Positions 27,706 through 36,647 of a stretch of 59,604 nt of DNA are shown one piece after another; the stretch's first letter is position 1, and the number at the start of each line of letters is the position of its first letter. The position numbers and the translations under genes were made by a program. The stretch is from assembly GCA_902630355.1 (NCBI GenBank), contig CACOUL010000002.1, positions 1 through 59,604 of the forward strand, written 5' to 3'. This DNA is from Planctomycetaceae bacterium (GTDB lineage: Bacteria; Planctomycetota; Planctomycetia; Pirellulales; UBA7805). The notes under the pieces were generated by a model that saw only the letters and a list, made by a program, of their open reading frames with translations, was not told the DNA's origin and ran no database searches.

Positions 27706-28214
27706 CGGGTTCGTTTCCGGGGTTTCAAATACCCTATTAGAGCGAACCTGCTAGCAGATCACCAACGCCCTCCGACCCACTTTTAATGCTCCGGATCGAC
27801 CGCATCGGGGCCTTTGGCCTCTTTGCGGATCTTATGGTTTTCACTCTCGGCCAAGAAAATTGGCCGCTCGGTCTTCGCTCTCGAGCGTCTTCGAAAGGCG
27901 ATTTGCCCGCAACTGGCGCGCACACGGCCGGATGCCAGCATTGCTAGTCGTACCGATCGATTCGCTAACCGGTCATTTCCTATCAAGCAGTACAAGCGTT
28001 AAAGCCGATACAACCGTTAAAGCACATTTGGCAGCGACGCTTGGGGCTCGGGGGATCCGCAACGAATGCGCGGACAAGCCCTAACGGATCATTCCTGATC
28101 TGTGTCGTACTCTCAAGCCCTCTGCCGGCCGGACTCCTGAGCCGGAGTTCTTTTGCATCATCTTTTAGAGATGATTGAGGCGGCAAGTCAGAAACTTAGT
28201 CGAAGGCAGCAACC
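27706..28214. other. Intergenic region of 509 bases with a direct repeat
   Basis: Divergent gap between the UbiD gene and the DUF11 gene. A 15-base direct repeat occurs at 27991-28005 and 28009-28023 (TACAAGCGTTAAAGC and TACAACCGTTAAAGC, one mismatch, period 18). A small hairpin (ATCATC/GATGAT) lies in the leader near 28157-28175, and ACTCC/GGAGT near 28133-28149. The short open frames here have no recognisable content, so I call no gene. Confidence 0.5.
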
Positions 28215-29735
28215 ATGATGTATTTGAAAGCCCGATGGCGATCTCTGCTGGGTTCCGTTGTTCTCGTACTCGCAACGAGTACCGTTTGGGGAGAAATGCC
28301 TCCACCACCACCCGGTGACCACATCGCCCCCGTACTTTCAGTGAGGACTATTTCTCCTCCCGAAATTCATCTCGGTCGCGTTGCCACCTATCAGCTTCAG
28401 GTTGAAAACCTCGGTCAACAAGCTGCCGAAATCGTCGTCGTTCAAGTGGCACTGCCGAACGACGCACGTCTCCTGAGCGCCTCACCGCAACCCGGCACCA
28501 TTGAAAATGGTGTCGCTCGATTCAATCTTGGAAAAATTGCCCCGCGGCAGCGTCGCGAAATCCGCATGGATCTCAGGCCGGAAAAGACCGGGCCCATTCA
28601 ATTGCAGGCACGCACCAGTTTTGCGACCCAGAACGCCACGGAAATTCAGGTCCGACAGGCAAAACTTCATCTTCGCTGCTCGGCACCGATCGAAATCGGG
28701 CATGGTGAATGTGTGGAATATCAAGTCACTGTTTCCAATACGGGAGATGGGACGGCGGAAGATGTCGTCGTCACGCCCACGCTTCCCAGTGAAACACATA
28801 TCGACGCCAGTTCGACCGATCCGATCACCTTCCCGCAACTCGCCCCCGGCGAATCGCAAGTGGTCTATTTTTGTGCCAATGCCCTGACCGAAAAGTCACT
28901 CGATGCTCTGTTCGCAACTCGCGATAGCATGGGCCAGGTCGCTGAGGTTGACTGGCATACGCTGATCACCCGGCCGCGACTTGAGATTCTTGTGGAGGGG
29001 CCCGCAATCCGCTATCTGCATCGCAATGGTGAGTATGTGGTCCGCGTCACCAATCCTGGAGATGCCGCGACTGAACACGTGGACGTCGAGTTGGCAGTTC
29101 CCTTTGGTTTGAAAATATTGGGAACCAGCAAAGAGGGGTTGTGCAATCAGGCCGAGAATCTTCTCTGCTGGAAAATCCCCCAATTGAATCCGGGCGAAGA
29201 AACCTCCTGGTCCGTCTACACGCGGGCGGTTGAAGAAGGCCGGCAGGTGCCGCAAGCCAAGGCGACTTCTCGAGACGGGCTCTCGGCGGTCGATCAATTT
29301 GCCACCGATGTGGTCCTGCGACCACAATTGTTTGCCGCCGTCATTAACGAAAGTGGTCCCGTCGAAGTGGGTGAGATTGCCACCTTCTCCGTGATGGTAA
29401 CCAATCATGGAACGCGACATGCAAATCATGTGGTCATCCGCGTCGAACTACCCGAAGGGATGGAGGCCGAAGACCGCGAAGGCCTCACAGTCAACAATGC
29501 CCGTCAATTACAGTTCGATCCGATTAATCTCGCGATCAGCCAGAAACGAGAGCTCACCTTCAGAGCCAGAGGCCATCGGCAGGGAGAATACATTGTCCGA
29601 GCGACCTATGGAAATGATGCCTCGGAAACGGAACTGGCGGTGGAAGGTGAAGCCTTCTTCTACTCCGACAACAGAACCCAAGTCGCAGAAAGGCCCGATT
29701 TCGGCACCGAAACTTCACTGCCGCAGACCCGTTGA
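28215..29735 (+). CDS. Secreted DUF11-type repeat protein
   Basis: Extracytoplasmic protein made of Ig-like DUF11/CARDB units. A signal peptide covers about residues 1-26 (SLLGSVVLVLATSTVWG), then a Pro run. Three or four related units follow, each with the pattern (V)GxxATYQLQVENLGQQAAE or VEYQVTVSNTGDGTAEDVVV, then LP......, then GxxxF.LG.I.P and R.I...L....G. Such domains occur in chlamydial OmcB-like and many planctomycete surface proteins. Length 506 aa. Two ATG codons open the frame (28215, 28218). The role is probably structural or adhesive; no enzyme motif is seen. Confidence 0.85.
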   Translation: MMYLKARWRSLLGSVVLVLATSTVWGEMPPPPPGDHIAPVLSVRTISPPEIHLGRVATYQLQVENLGQQAAEIVVVQVALPNDARLLSASPQPGTIENGVARFNLGKIAPRQRREIRMDLRPEKTGPIQLQARTSFATQNATEIQVRQAKLHLRCSAPIEIGHGECVEYQVTVSNTGDGTAEDVVVTPTLPSETHIDASSTDPITFPQLAPGESQVVYFCANALTEKSLDALFATRDSMGQVAEVDWHTLITRPRLEILVEGPAIRYLHRNGEYVVRVTNPGDAATEHVDVELAVPFGLKILGTSKEGLCNQAENLLCWKIPQLNPGEETSWSVYTRAVEEGRQVPQAKATSRDGLSAVDQFATDVVLRPQLFAAVINESGPVEVGEIATFSVMVTNHGTRHANHVVIRVELPEGMEAEDREGLTVNNARQLQFDPINLAISQKRELTFRARGHRQGEYIVRATYGNDASETELAVEGEAFFYSDNRTQVAERPDFGTETSLPQTR

Positions 29736-29782
29736 AAAGGCAATGCGGCACGGCAGCGTCATTCGGCAGCGCATGATCGAAG

Positions 29783-29856
29783 CACCCCGGGATGGATTCG
29801 AACCATCGACCTGCTGATTAGAAGTCAGCTGCTCTATCCAGCTGAGCTACCGGGGC
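29783..29856 (-). tRNA. tRNA-Arg, anticodon TCT
   Basis: On the minus strand the acceptor GCCCCGG pairs with CCGGGGT (first pair G-T), discriminator G. The D-arm is GCTC...GAGC, the anticodon stem GCTGA/TCAGC with loop CTTCTAA giving TCT, and the T-arm GATGGTTCGAATCCATC. It is 74 bases long with no encoded CCA. It reads arginine AGA codons. Confidence 0.96.
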
Positions 29857-29994
29857 GTGCGTCGAACAAAGCAAAACCCAGACCAAACAGCGACCCGCTG
29901 CGAAGCCTAAGCACAAGTCTACCCCGCAAGATGATACCGGCAACCCAGAAGCGAGCCGGTACATTTCCCGCACCGATTGGAGGAAATCGTATCC

Positions 29995-30303
29995 ATGGCC
30001 CGTTTTTCCACCTGTATTGGATTCCTGGTTTTCGCCTCGATTTTTTCCGGGTGTTGTCACCAGGGATCCCCGTTTTGCCACCTGAACTATCCCAATTTGA
30101 TCGGTTACACCTATCCCAACTGGTGTCCGCCGCCGCTGATCACGCCCCCGAACGGTCCTCCGGACGAGGTCCTCGAGGAGATACAGAACGCGGAGAATGT
30201 TCCCGAGAATGTTCCCGAGGGAGAAGCAATCTCGCCCGGCATCCCCGCGCCCTTACCGACCAGCAACGAAATGCAATCGGTTCTCTCACTATCGCGAAAA
30301 TAG
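29995..30303 (+). CDS. Small predicted lipoprotein
   Basis: A 102-residue protein beginning MARFSTCIGFLVFASIFSGC, a short signal peptide with lipobox, so it should be anchored in the envelope. The mature part has three more Cys in its first 30 residues (CHQ, FCHL, NWCPPP), then Pro-rich and Glu-rich stretches, including a duplicated NVPE unit. TTGGAGGAAATCG upstream gives a good ribosome-binding site for ATG 29995. A strong hairpin terminator follows 20 bases after the stop. I do not recognise the family. Confidence 0.75.
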   Translation: MARFSTCIGFLVFASIFSGCCHQGSPFCHLNYPNLIGYTYPNWCPPPLITPPNGPPDEVLEEIQNAENVPENVPEGEAISPGIPAPLPTSNEMQSVLSLSRK

Positions 30304-30320
30304 GCGAACCACACCAGCAA

Positions 30321-30351
30321 TAAAAAAGCCCCCTGCTCTACAGGGGGCTTT
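30321..30351. terminator. Bidirectional intrinsic terminator
   Basis: AAAGCCCCCTG (30325-30335) pairs with CAGGGGGCTTT (30341-30351) around loop CTCTA, preceded by an A-run. On the minus strand the A-run becomes a T-run, so it ends the acidic-protein gene well. On the plus strand it may end the lipoprotein gene. Confidence 0.85.
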
Positions 30352-30396
30352 GGAACGCGATCTTAGCTGGCCTAACACTCGGAAGGCCACACCGCT

Positions 30397-30783
30397 TTAG
30401 GCGGCCTCGCCGTCGAGTAATTCGTCTTGGCCGAAATCTTCCTCGAGGTCCTCTTCCTCGAAATCTTCCGATTCGAGTTCGTCTTCTTCTTCGAGTTCAT
30501 CGGTCAATTCCTCGCCATCCAATCCTTCCAGTGCAGTCTCTTCGCCACCCTCTTCTTCATAGACCAGGCTGAAAATATGGTTGTAGGCTTCTTCGAGGTA
30601 TTCATGGACCGTGGAGCTTTCAACGCTCTCCAGAAGATTGGTCAGCGTTTCGAGAACGCGATCGACCTCATCCGTGCTGATTTCTTCTTCCTCATACTCG
30701 GCATCCGCGTCGCTGAGGTGACTTTCGAACTGTGTATCGTCATCATTAAAATCTTCATACTCTGCGGAAAACTCTTCGGACAT
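30397..30783 (-). CDS. Highly acidic small protein of unknown function
   Basis: A 128-residue protein in which nearly half the residues are Glu or Asp. An acidic N-terminus (1-35) precedes a more ordered middle part (about 36-80: DEVDRVLETLTNLLESVESS, VHEYLEEAYNHIFSLVYEE), probably two or three helices. The last 45 residues are almost entirely acidic. There is no signal peptide. TAAGGAGA upstream of ATG 30783 is the clearest ribosome-binding site in the region, which suggests good expression. Acidic tails of this kind occur in nucleic-acid mimics, chaperones and RNA polymerase delta, but no family is recognised. Confidence 0.8.
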   Translation of the reverse strand: MSEEFSAEYEDFNDDDTQFESHLSDADAEYEEEEISTDEVDRVLETLTNLLESVESSTVHEYLEEAYNHIFSLVYEEEGGEETALEGLDGEELTDELEEEDELESEDFEEEDLEEDFGQDELLDGEAA

Positions 30784-30874
30784 TGGTTGTCTCCTTACAT
30801 TGCCCGGGGCGACTGAGGGCTATTTTTGTTTCCTGATAGACCGAAAAAAGAACCATCGCGGCGCGACGCCGAAA

Positions 30875-30903
30875 CTAATACCACAGCAGGGCGTCTAATA
30901 CCA
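30875..30903 (-). promoter_or_regulatory. Two TGGTATTAG boxes upstream of the acidic-protein gene
   Basis: The nine-base sequence TGGTATTAG (minus strand) occurs twice, at 30895-30903 and 30875-30883, 20 bases apart, about 90-120 bases before the acidic-protein start. It resembles an extended -10 element (TG-n-TATTAG). They may be tandem promoters or binding sites for a regulator; no good -35 element is visible. Confidence 0.3.
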
Positions 30904-31001
30904 TATCGGCTTGCGGGAAGCGACACTTTGGCAATATACGGCCCAGAAAAGCCGGTTTTTTACTCTCTTCACCTACTGGCAGGAATGCCTTAGGTGGCCG
31001 C

Positions 31002-31817
31002 TCACGCGGTGCGGCGACGCGGCTTTTGGGGTCGATCCGGAGAACGCGGGCTGTCCCCGTCATCTCTGCCGCGGCCCAAAGGTCGCCCCACGCCGAGTGC
31101 CGGCGAATCGCCGAAATAGTATTTCCGCGCCGCCGGATTATTGAGCACTTCCTCCGGGGTTCCGTGGCAAAGCACTTGCCCATCACGAATCACATAGCTG
31201 CGATTGGTGATGGCGAGTGTCTCCTGCTCTCGGTGATCGGTGATCAAAATCGAAATACCACTGTCCCGGAGTCCGGTGATGATGTCCTGAATGCTGTTGA
31301 TCGTGACCGGATCGATTCCCGTGAAAGGTTCATCCAGCAGAATGATCTGGGGATTGGAGACCAGGCAGCGTGCAATCTCCAGACGTCGCTTTTCACCGCC
31401 GGAAATATATTGCGCCTTCGATTTTCGAATTTTGGTGATATTGAAGCGTTCGAGCAATTCTTCCGTTTTTTGCTTGCGCTGCTTTCGCCCCATACCAAGC
31501 AGCTGCAATACGCTTGCAATGTTGTCCTCGACACTCAGTTTGCGAAAGACCGACTGCTCCTGCGCCAGATAGCCCATCCCTCCATCGCGTGCCCGCCGGT
31601 ACATGGGCCACGACGTGACATCCATATCGTGCAGCAGCACGCGGCCGGCATCCGGTTCGACCATCCCGCAGGTCATACGAAAGCTGGTCGTCTTGCCCGC
31701 CCCGTTGGGACCGAGAAGCCCCACGATCTCGCGTTCGGCCACTTCAAAATCGATCCCGTCGACCACCCGGCGGCGACCGTACGTTTTGACTAATCCTTCG
31801 ACCTTCAGTAGCGACAT
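31002..31817 (-). CDS. lptB: LPS export ABC transporter ATP-binding protein
   Basis: Cytoplasmic ATPase that powers LPS extraction from the inner membrane with LptF/LptG. Walker A GPNGAGKTT near residue 37, Q-loop, YISGGEKRRLEIAR signature, Walker B IILLDEPFTGIDP and the switch region LITDHREQE (HREQ, as typical for LptB-type proteins) are all present. VEDNIASVLQ and the TAQEQSVFRKL-like stretch (here LAQEQSVFRKLSVEDN) are LptB hallmarks. ATG 31817 is chosen (MSLLKVEGLVKTYG). The 271 aa include a basic C-terminal extension of about 30 residues beyond E. coli LptB. It starts 26 bases behind the signal-peptidase gene. lptF/lptG are not in the window. Confidence 0.92.
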   Translation of the reverse strand: MSLLKVEGLVKTYGRRRVVDGIDFEVAEREIVGLLGPNGAGKTTSFRMTCGMVEPDAGRVLLHDMDVTSWPMYRRARDGGMGYLAQEQSVFRKLSVEDNIASVLQLLGMGRKQRKQKTEELLERFNITKIRKSKAQYISGGEKRRLEIARCLVSNPQIILLDEPFTGIDPVTINSIQDIITGLRDSGISILITDHREQETLAITNRSYVIRDGQVLCHGTPEEVLNNPAARKYYFGDSPALGVGRPLGRGRDDGDSPRSPDRPQKPRRRTA

Positions 31818-31843
31818 CGCACATCCTTGCGGCGCAAGTTCCT

Positions 31844-33763
31844 CTAACGAACCAACTGAATGTGATCCAGCGGCCAATAAACGAAGAGGGCCTTTCCAAT
31901 CAAAAGATCCCTCTCTACATAATAGCCTGTATTACGCGTTTCCCAGAGACGACTATCCTTGCTTTGCGGACTGTTGTCGCCGAGGGCAAAAAATTGATCG
32001 TTTTCCTCACTCGCGTCGTCAAATTTTCTGAGCGGAAAGTAGAGTGCATGCATCTCCGAAAACCCCTCAGACCACTCGTTCTTATCGGTCAACAGCTTAT
32101 CGGCAGCCCTAACTACTTCTTTTTGTGACAGGCGCAAATCAGCGGCCAAAGGTCCACGGAAATAAGATCGCACCCAACTCAGATCGGGTGGGATGGAAAT
32201 GTAATACACGTCGCGAAGAATCTTCAGTCCATCGACCGCGACCTCCGCACCGCGAACTCCAATACCCACGGGAGCCAAATCGCCTCCGTCCTCTGCATCA
32301 GAAATGGGAGTGGTGTTGCCGAGCGGCGGATAGGTGGTCGGCCGGTCAAACTCGATCGACTCACCATCCACCCAGAGAAACAGCTGGTCATCAAAATTGG
32401 CGAACCGCAAGTCGTAGGTTCCCGCCCCGCGGACGTTGGTCTTTGCCTTTGGCCGTGCTGTCTCCTCACCGTGTTGATCGTAAAATTCACCGTCAATCCC
32501 CAAACGGGCTTCGCCGGTGGCAAGATCCAACTCACACTGAAAATACTTGCCCCCTTCGACCAGCTCGAGCACGACCAACCCGCCTGAACTTTTTGCCTCG
32601 AGCTTGCATTCGAGCATCAGATCGCCCACCCAATACAATCCCATCGCCATGCGATTCGCTTCGGCCATGCGAGGAGAGGTGAGGACCACTCCCGAATTGT
32701 ATGAATACGCATCGGAGATGAGTCGGGGCCTGGGATTCAGCCCCCTACTGCTGAGTTTTTTTTGCGCATTATCGTTCTCTGCAGTTGCCATGACCTGATT
32801 CCACTGATCAAAGTCGGCAACGCGATGCTGGTAGCGGAGCCAAACCGTGGAATCACTTCCGGAGGCAACAAATCGCCTGTGGTCATCGGTACTCCAACCC
32901 CCTGGCGCCTGTGGCGCATTGCGAGGCCACGTGTCCCACCGATGCGGCCAGCCGTTCCGTGCGAGAATATCTGACTGATCGGAATTATCGTGGACCAGTT
33001 GAGCCATCGCTACCGCCTTGAATGGCGGCTTGCGGGCAATCGTGTAATCCAACTCCCCTGCCACACTCTGGTCTGGGGCCACCACCGACGAGACAAACGC
33101 ATCGCCGCGGTGCAGTTTGAGCGTCTCCCCCGGAAGTCCGACGAGACGCTTGATGTAATTGCGCGAACCGTCTCCAGGAAAGCGGAAGACAAAAACATCC
33201 CATCTCTCCGGTTCATGTAATTGGTAAGCGAACTTGCTCACGATAATTCGATCACCGCTGGCGGAACTCGATTCGGAGTCGACCTCAAGCGCCCCCCGAT
33301 TGAAGGGCGATGGGCGGCCCAGCGCCGCGCCAGCCTCCCGGTCGGTACAGGCCCAGTAGCGACAGTTGAGACATTCTCCACCGATGACTTTGGGTAATTT
33401 TTCCGCCGACTTTTCGCCCGAAACGAGACCCGTGATATGGCGGACAAAATTGGAGACAAAATTATCCTCGGCCGCACCCTCCTGACTGGCACTCACCCGG
33501 TACGCGTAGCCACACATCGGACAATCGATATCCTGATGCCGCCCTTGGAGCGTGGGGGCCATTGAACCGGTGGGAATCACAAACGCTTCGGCCTCGAACG
33601 TGCGAAAAAGAAAGGCAAGGGTGAAGGCCACGACAATCGATTCGATCGTCTCGCGCGTGCTTTTGGAGGTCAAAAAATCGAGCAGCGCGATCCGCAGCGG
33701 GCTTTGACCCCTCTGTGCGATTTTACGGGAATCATTATTTTTTCGCGGGCGATTCTTTGACAT
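31844..33763 (-). CDS. lepB: Signal peptidase I with zinc-ribbon and large inserted domain
   Basis: Membrane protease that removes signal peptides of exported proteins. From ATG 33763 there is one membrane helix (about 40-58). The catalytic Ser 67 lies in VIPTGSMAPTL, the catalytic Lys 205 in NYIKRLVGLPGE, and FFALGDNSPQSKDSR lies near the C-terminus, so all active-site boxes are kept. Two unusual inserts are seen. A four-Cys unit (CPMC at 81-84, CLNC at 131-134) lies between the Ser and Lys boxes. A domain of about 370 residues lies between the Lys box and GDNS, rich in beta-strand-like segments (YDLRFANFDDQLFLWVDGE). Total 639 aa against 324 in E. coli. A paralogue lies directly upstream. 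Confidence 0.9.
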   Translation of the reverse strand: MSKNRPRKNNDSRKIAQRGQSPLRIALLDFLTSKSTRETIESIVVAFTLAFLFRTFEAEAFVIPTGSMAPTLQGRHQDIDCPMCGYAYRVSASQEGAAEDNFVSNFVRHITGLVSGEKSAEKLPKVIGGECLNCRYWACTDREAGAALGRPSPFNRGALEVDSESSSASGDRIIVSKFAYQLHEPERWDVFVFRFPGDGSRNYIKRLVGLPGETLKLHRGDAFVSSVVAPDQSVAGELDYTIARKPPFKAVAMAQLVHDNSDQSDILARNGWPHRWDTWPRNAPQAPGGWSTDDHRRFVASGSDSTVWLRYQHRVADFDQWNQVMATAENDNAQKKLSSRGLNPRPRLISDAYSYNSGVVLTSPRMAEANRMAMGLYWVGDLMLECKLEAKSSGGLVVLELVEGGKYFQCELDLATGEARLGIDGEFYDQHGEETARPKAKTNVRGAGTYDLRFANFDDQLFLWVDGESIEFDRPTTYPPLGNTTPISDAEDGGDLAPVGIGVRGAEVAVDGLKILRDVYYISIPPDLSWVRSYFRGPLAADLRLSQKEVVRAADKLLTDKNEWSEGFSEMHALYFPLRKFDDASEENDQFFALGDNSPQSKDSRLWETRNTGYYVERDLLIGKALFVYWPLDHIQLVR

Positions 33764-33865
33764 CGGCAGGTTGCAATCGAGGCAGAATGGCGAGATGACG
33801 TAATATAGCCTATCTGCATTTGGGGGTGAACTTCGATCTCTCAATGTTTTGCCGCGATTCGGCGT

Positions 33866-35230
33866 TCACCGCCACCGTACTGCGCGTCCCCGAATATCCG
33901 CTCGTTCCATCAGGGAACCAGCACCCTCCCGTCTGCTATCGAGAGAAAGAGGGCTGTTATCGCCCAAGACAAAAAATTGGCCCTCACCCAACTGGCACTC
34001 ACCGCGACGAGTGCGGGCCACACCCACAATCCGATCGGTGTAGTAAACGTCCCGTAAAATTTGTACTTCGGTGACATCCAAATCGAGATTCTTGGCGCCG
34101 ATCGCCAGATACCAGCGGGGATCGAGCGACATCGTATTACCTGCAGGATTGGCTCCCTCTTGGTGATCGGCGGAACCGAGGCTTTCGTCCAAATCGCTCT
34201 TGTCCAAATTACTCTTGTCCAAGTCATAGCGAAGCAGCACCTCGCCTTCGATCACGAAAAAAAACTGTCGATCGACCACGGCAATCTCAAGCCGAGTATC
34301 GCGACTGATTCGTTTCCCATCCCAAACACACTGTGCTACCGGACAATTTTCATGCAGGAGCAGCCCGCGCTGACTCGACGCATCGAGTTGCAACTCGCAC
34401 GTTCCAAGACGAAACTTGAGCGTGCCGCCACCCTGCGACCGCACGCGGGCCGAGAGGATCAAATCGCTCATCGATGAGAGACTGCGTGAGAGTGTTTGGT
34501 TGTAAGCATAATTGTCCGTGATTCGCTCACGCTCCCGGGGCACACCTCGCACAAAATCAAAGTGCTGATAGCCGATCCATCCCGTACCCTCGCTTACGTC
34601 GGTGGCGGGGTTCCGCGAAAAGCGAAATCCCCGTTCCCGTTTCTTCCAACGATTGACCTGCGTCACCGGCCTCCAGCGGGAAGGGATATCCCGGCGGGGA
34701 GCATCGGACGAGGCATCGTGAATGAGGATCGCCATCGGCCGCAACGTAGACCAATCCTTTTTGACACATTGACCATTGATCCAGACGTCCCCCGCCACGA
34801 TTTGCACCCTCTCGTGGGGCAACCCCACGACGCGCTTGAGGCAATACTCGAGCGGCGGATCGACGGAACGAAAGAGCACCGGTTCCCAACGTCCTGGATC
34901 GCGGAAACGGTAGGTCCACCGATCGACCAACAATCGTTCACCTGGTTGAACCGATGCATTCTCTAATTCGATATTCTGATGACCGCAGTTCGGGCAACCG
35001 ACCTTCTGCGATGGGGGCAATAAAGTTGCGTCGACGGCAAAGCGATAACGACACTGTGGGCATGTCACCCGGTAATGCGGGCCGAGGAATGCCTCTGCCA
35101 TCGAAGCCCCCACCACGCGAACGGGGAGCAACAGGCCGTCGACCAGGACCGATGCGGCCAGACACAGCAGCAACACGCCCGTGAGGATTAACAGCAGAAT
35201 TTTTTGAGTTGTTTTAATCCGGATTGCCAT
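33866..35230 (-). CDS. Second signal peptidase I paralogue with the same inserts
   Basis: Tandem paralogue of the downstream gene, 454 aa from ATG 35230. One N-terminal helix (about 10-34) is followed by the Ser box GASMAEAF (Ser 43), a four-Cys ribbon (CPQC 57-60, CPNC 79-82), and the Lys box CLKRVVGLPHE (Lys 132). A beta-rich insert of about 280 residues follows, then FFVLGDNSPLSLDSR near the end. The insert shares the QILRDVYYTDR strand with the paralogue (KILRDVYYISI), so the domains are homologous. It also holds a short run of LDKS/LDES units near 33-kb side positions 34180-34230. Active residues are intact, so both may be functional, perhaps with different substrates. Confidence 0.85.
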   Translation of the reverse strand: MAIRIKTTQKILLLILTGVLLLCLAASVLVDGLLLPVRVVGASMAEAFLGPHYRVTCPQCRYRFAVDATLLPPSQKVGCPNCGHQNIELENASVQPGERLLVDRWTYRFRDPGRWEPVLFRSVDPPLEYCLKRVVGLPHERVQIVAGDVWINGQCVKKDWSTLRPMAILIHDASSDAPRRDIPSRWRPVTQVNRWKKRERGFRFSRNPATDVSEGTGWIGYQHFDFVRGVPRERERITDNYAYNQTLSRSLSSMSDLILSARVRSQGGGTLKFRLGTCELQLDASSQRGLLLHENCPVAQCVWDGKRISRDTRLEIAVVDRQFFFVIEGEVLLRYDLDKSNLDKSDLDESLGSADHQEGANPAGNTMSLDPRWYLAIGAKNLDLDVTEVQILRDVYYTDRIVGVARTRRGECQLGEGQFFVLGDNSPLSLDSRREGAGSLMERADIRGRAVRWR

Positions 35231-35291
35231 GTTTCGACCATAACGGCAAACAGGTGCGTCTGGCACCCCAATCAAGAATCCCAGAAGGCCG

Positions 35292-36647
35292 TTAGAGATC
35301 AATCGAATGATCCCAGGCGGAATGCCACACGGGAAGTTGAGGAAAGAGGACTTCCGCTAAGTGCCTTGCCGTGGGGGTCGAGGCTTCCAGAAGATCAGTC
35401 GCGAAAGCAACCGGAGCGCTGAGTTCTCCGATGAGCAGACGTACCCAAACCTGGTGTGAGCAGATCAAGCGATCGGCGGCATCGCTTCCCGCCTGTAACT
35501 TTGCTCCTTTCTCACTCAAAATTAAACGACAGGCACGATCGCCTGAGCCCCACCCCAGTTCGGCATCTTTTCCACCGCCGATTGCCTGCCACCGCCGAAG
35601 CAGTTCCGGACCGAGTCTTCGAACCAACAACTTTTCGCTCGGCACACAAACGATTTCGGGCTGTTTCATAGACGGATTGGCTGCTTTTACCGATCTCGCG
35701 GCGGCGACGCAAACTTCGTGAAAGCCGCCTCCGGGAATCCACGCAGGTAATTGAATCGTCGGAACATTTCGCTCCACCGCATCGGCGCACAGGCGGGCAA
35801 GTAAGTGTTCGGTCGCCAAGGCATAACTTGCCATGCCGATCATTTCCACAATGTTGTTATCCTGGATGACCGCATAGGCGACAATTTGTCCGCCCCGCTG
35901 TTTGATACGTCGATTTCGACGATGGTCTACCGCCACGAGAATGTGGGTCTTCGGCGTGCGCCGCGCAAGCGCTTGCCATTGGTCTTCGGTCCGATGCAGA
36001 AATCCGAATCCAGCAGCTTCATACGAACGATAAATTTTCATCAGTGCAGGAAGTTCGATTTGCCGGAATGGGCGAATGTGGGTCTCTCGGCGGCTCTGCA
36101 CGTATTCTCGTCGTTTGAGCGTCGACCCGTTCTCGGTACGGATTTCGAGCTCCGCCAAAATCTCCTGGGGATGCGACTCGAAGCGGCCCAATCCGGCCGT
36201 GGTCAACCAATGCGTAGGCCAGTGAGAAAGTGGCTCGCCTTGCGAAACGTCCGCTAAGTCGGCACGAATCAAAACGGTCCTCCGCTCTCGGGCCGTACGT
36301 TCAATCGCCTGGAGCATGGCGTTCGTTGCAACAGAATTCCGATATTCGGGCAAAAGATCGAGGGGGCCGAAACGACAGGTAGCAATACGCGATTGTCCCC
36401 AACGGACATCTCTGAATCGCAGGAGTACGTGGCCGACAATTTGCTCGTGGCGTTTGAGGAGTAGACGGTAATCGAGCGGGGTTTCCGAGTTTTCAAAATG
36501 GTCTTGAAAATCGGTCGCCCGAAGCCGCCGCAGGTCGACGCATAGAAACTGCTCTACCGCAGAATAGTCACCTGAAGTTGCACGCATGGCCCGCAGCGAA
36601 CCATCCGCCAGATCGTAAATCGGCCCCAGGCCTGAAACGACACCCAT
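35292..36647 (-). CDS. GNAT-family N-acetyltransferase-like protein
   Basis: A 451-residue protein from ATG 36647. Residues about 10-150 resemble a GNAT fold (HEQIVGHVLLRFRDVRWGQ, RFGPLDLLPEYRNSVATNAMLQAI, where R-x-x-x-A-T/ML-x recalls the acetyl-CoA loop). A second, related segment (about 170-290: IRPFRQIELPALMKIYRSYE, AYAVIQDNNIVEMIGMA) suggests a tandem GNAT pair. The last 100 residues (CRLILSEKGAKL, DRLICSHQVWVRLLIGELSA) look like the SCP2-like tail of Eis-type acetyltransferases. The substrate is unknown. It lies between the BshC-like gene and the signal peptidases on the same strand. Confidence 0.6.
   Translation of the reverse strand: MGVVSGLGPIYDLADGSLRAMRATSGDYSAVEQFLCVDLRRLRATDFQDHFENSETPLDYRLLLKRHEQIVGHVLLRFRDVRWGQSRIATCRFGPLDLLPEYRNSVATNAMLQAIERTARERRTVLIRADLADVSQGEPLSHWPTHWLTTAGLGRFESHPQEILAELEIRTENGSTLKRREYVQSRRETHIRPFRQIELPALMKIYRSYEAAGFGFLHRTEDQWQALARRTPKTHILVAVDHRRNRRIKQRGGQIVAYAVIQDNNIVEMIGMASYALATEHLLARLCADAVERNVPTIQLPAWIPGGGFHEVCVAAARSVKAANPSMKQPEIVCVPSEKLLVRRLGPELLRRWQAIGGGKDAELGWGSGDRACRLILSEKGAKLQAGSDAADRLICSHQVWVRLLIGELSAPVAFATDLLEASTPTARHLAEVLFPQLPVWHSAWDHSIDL

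Noticed and set aside
27783-28084. Several 60-75-codon open frames in the UbiD-DUF11 gap
   Set aside because: They overlap on both strands, have no ribosome-binding site and no recognisable content.
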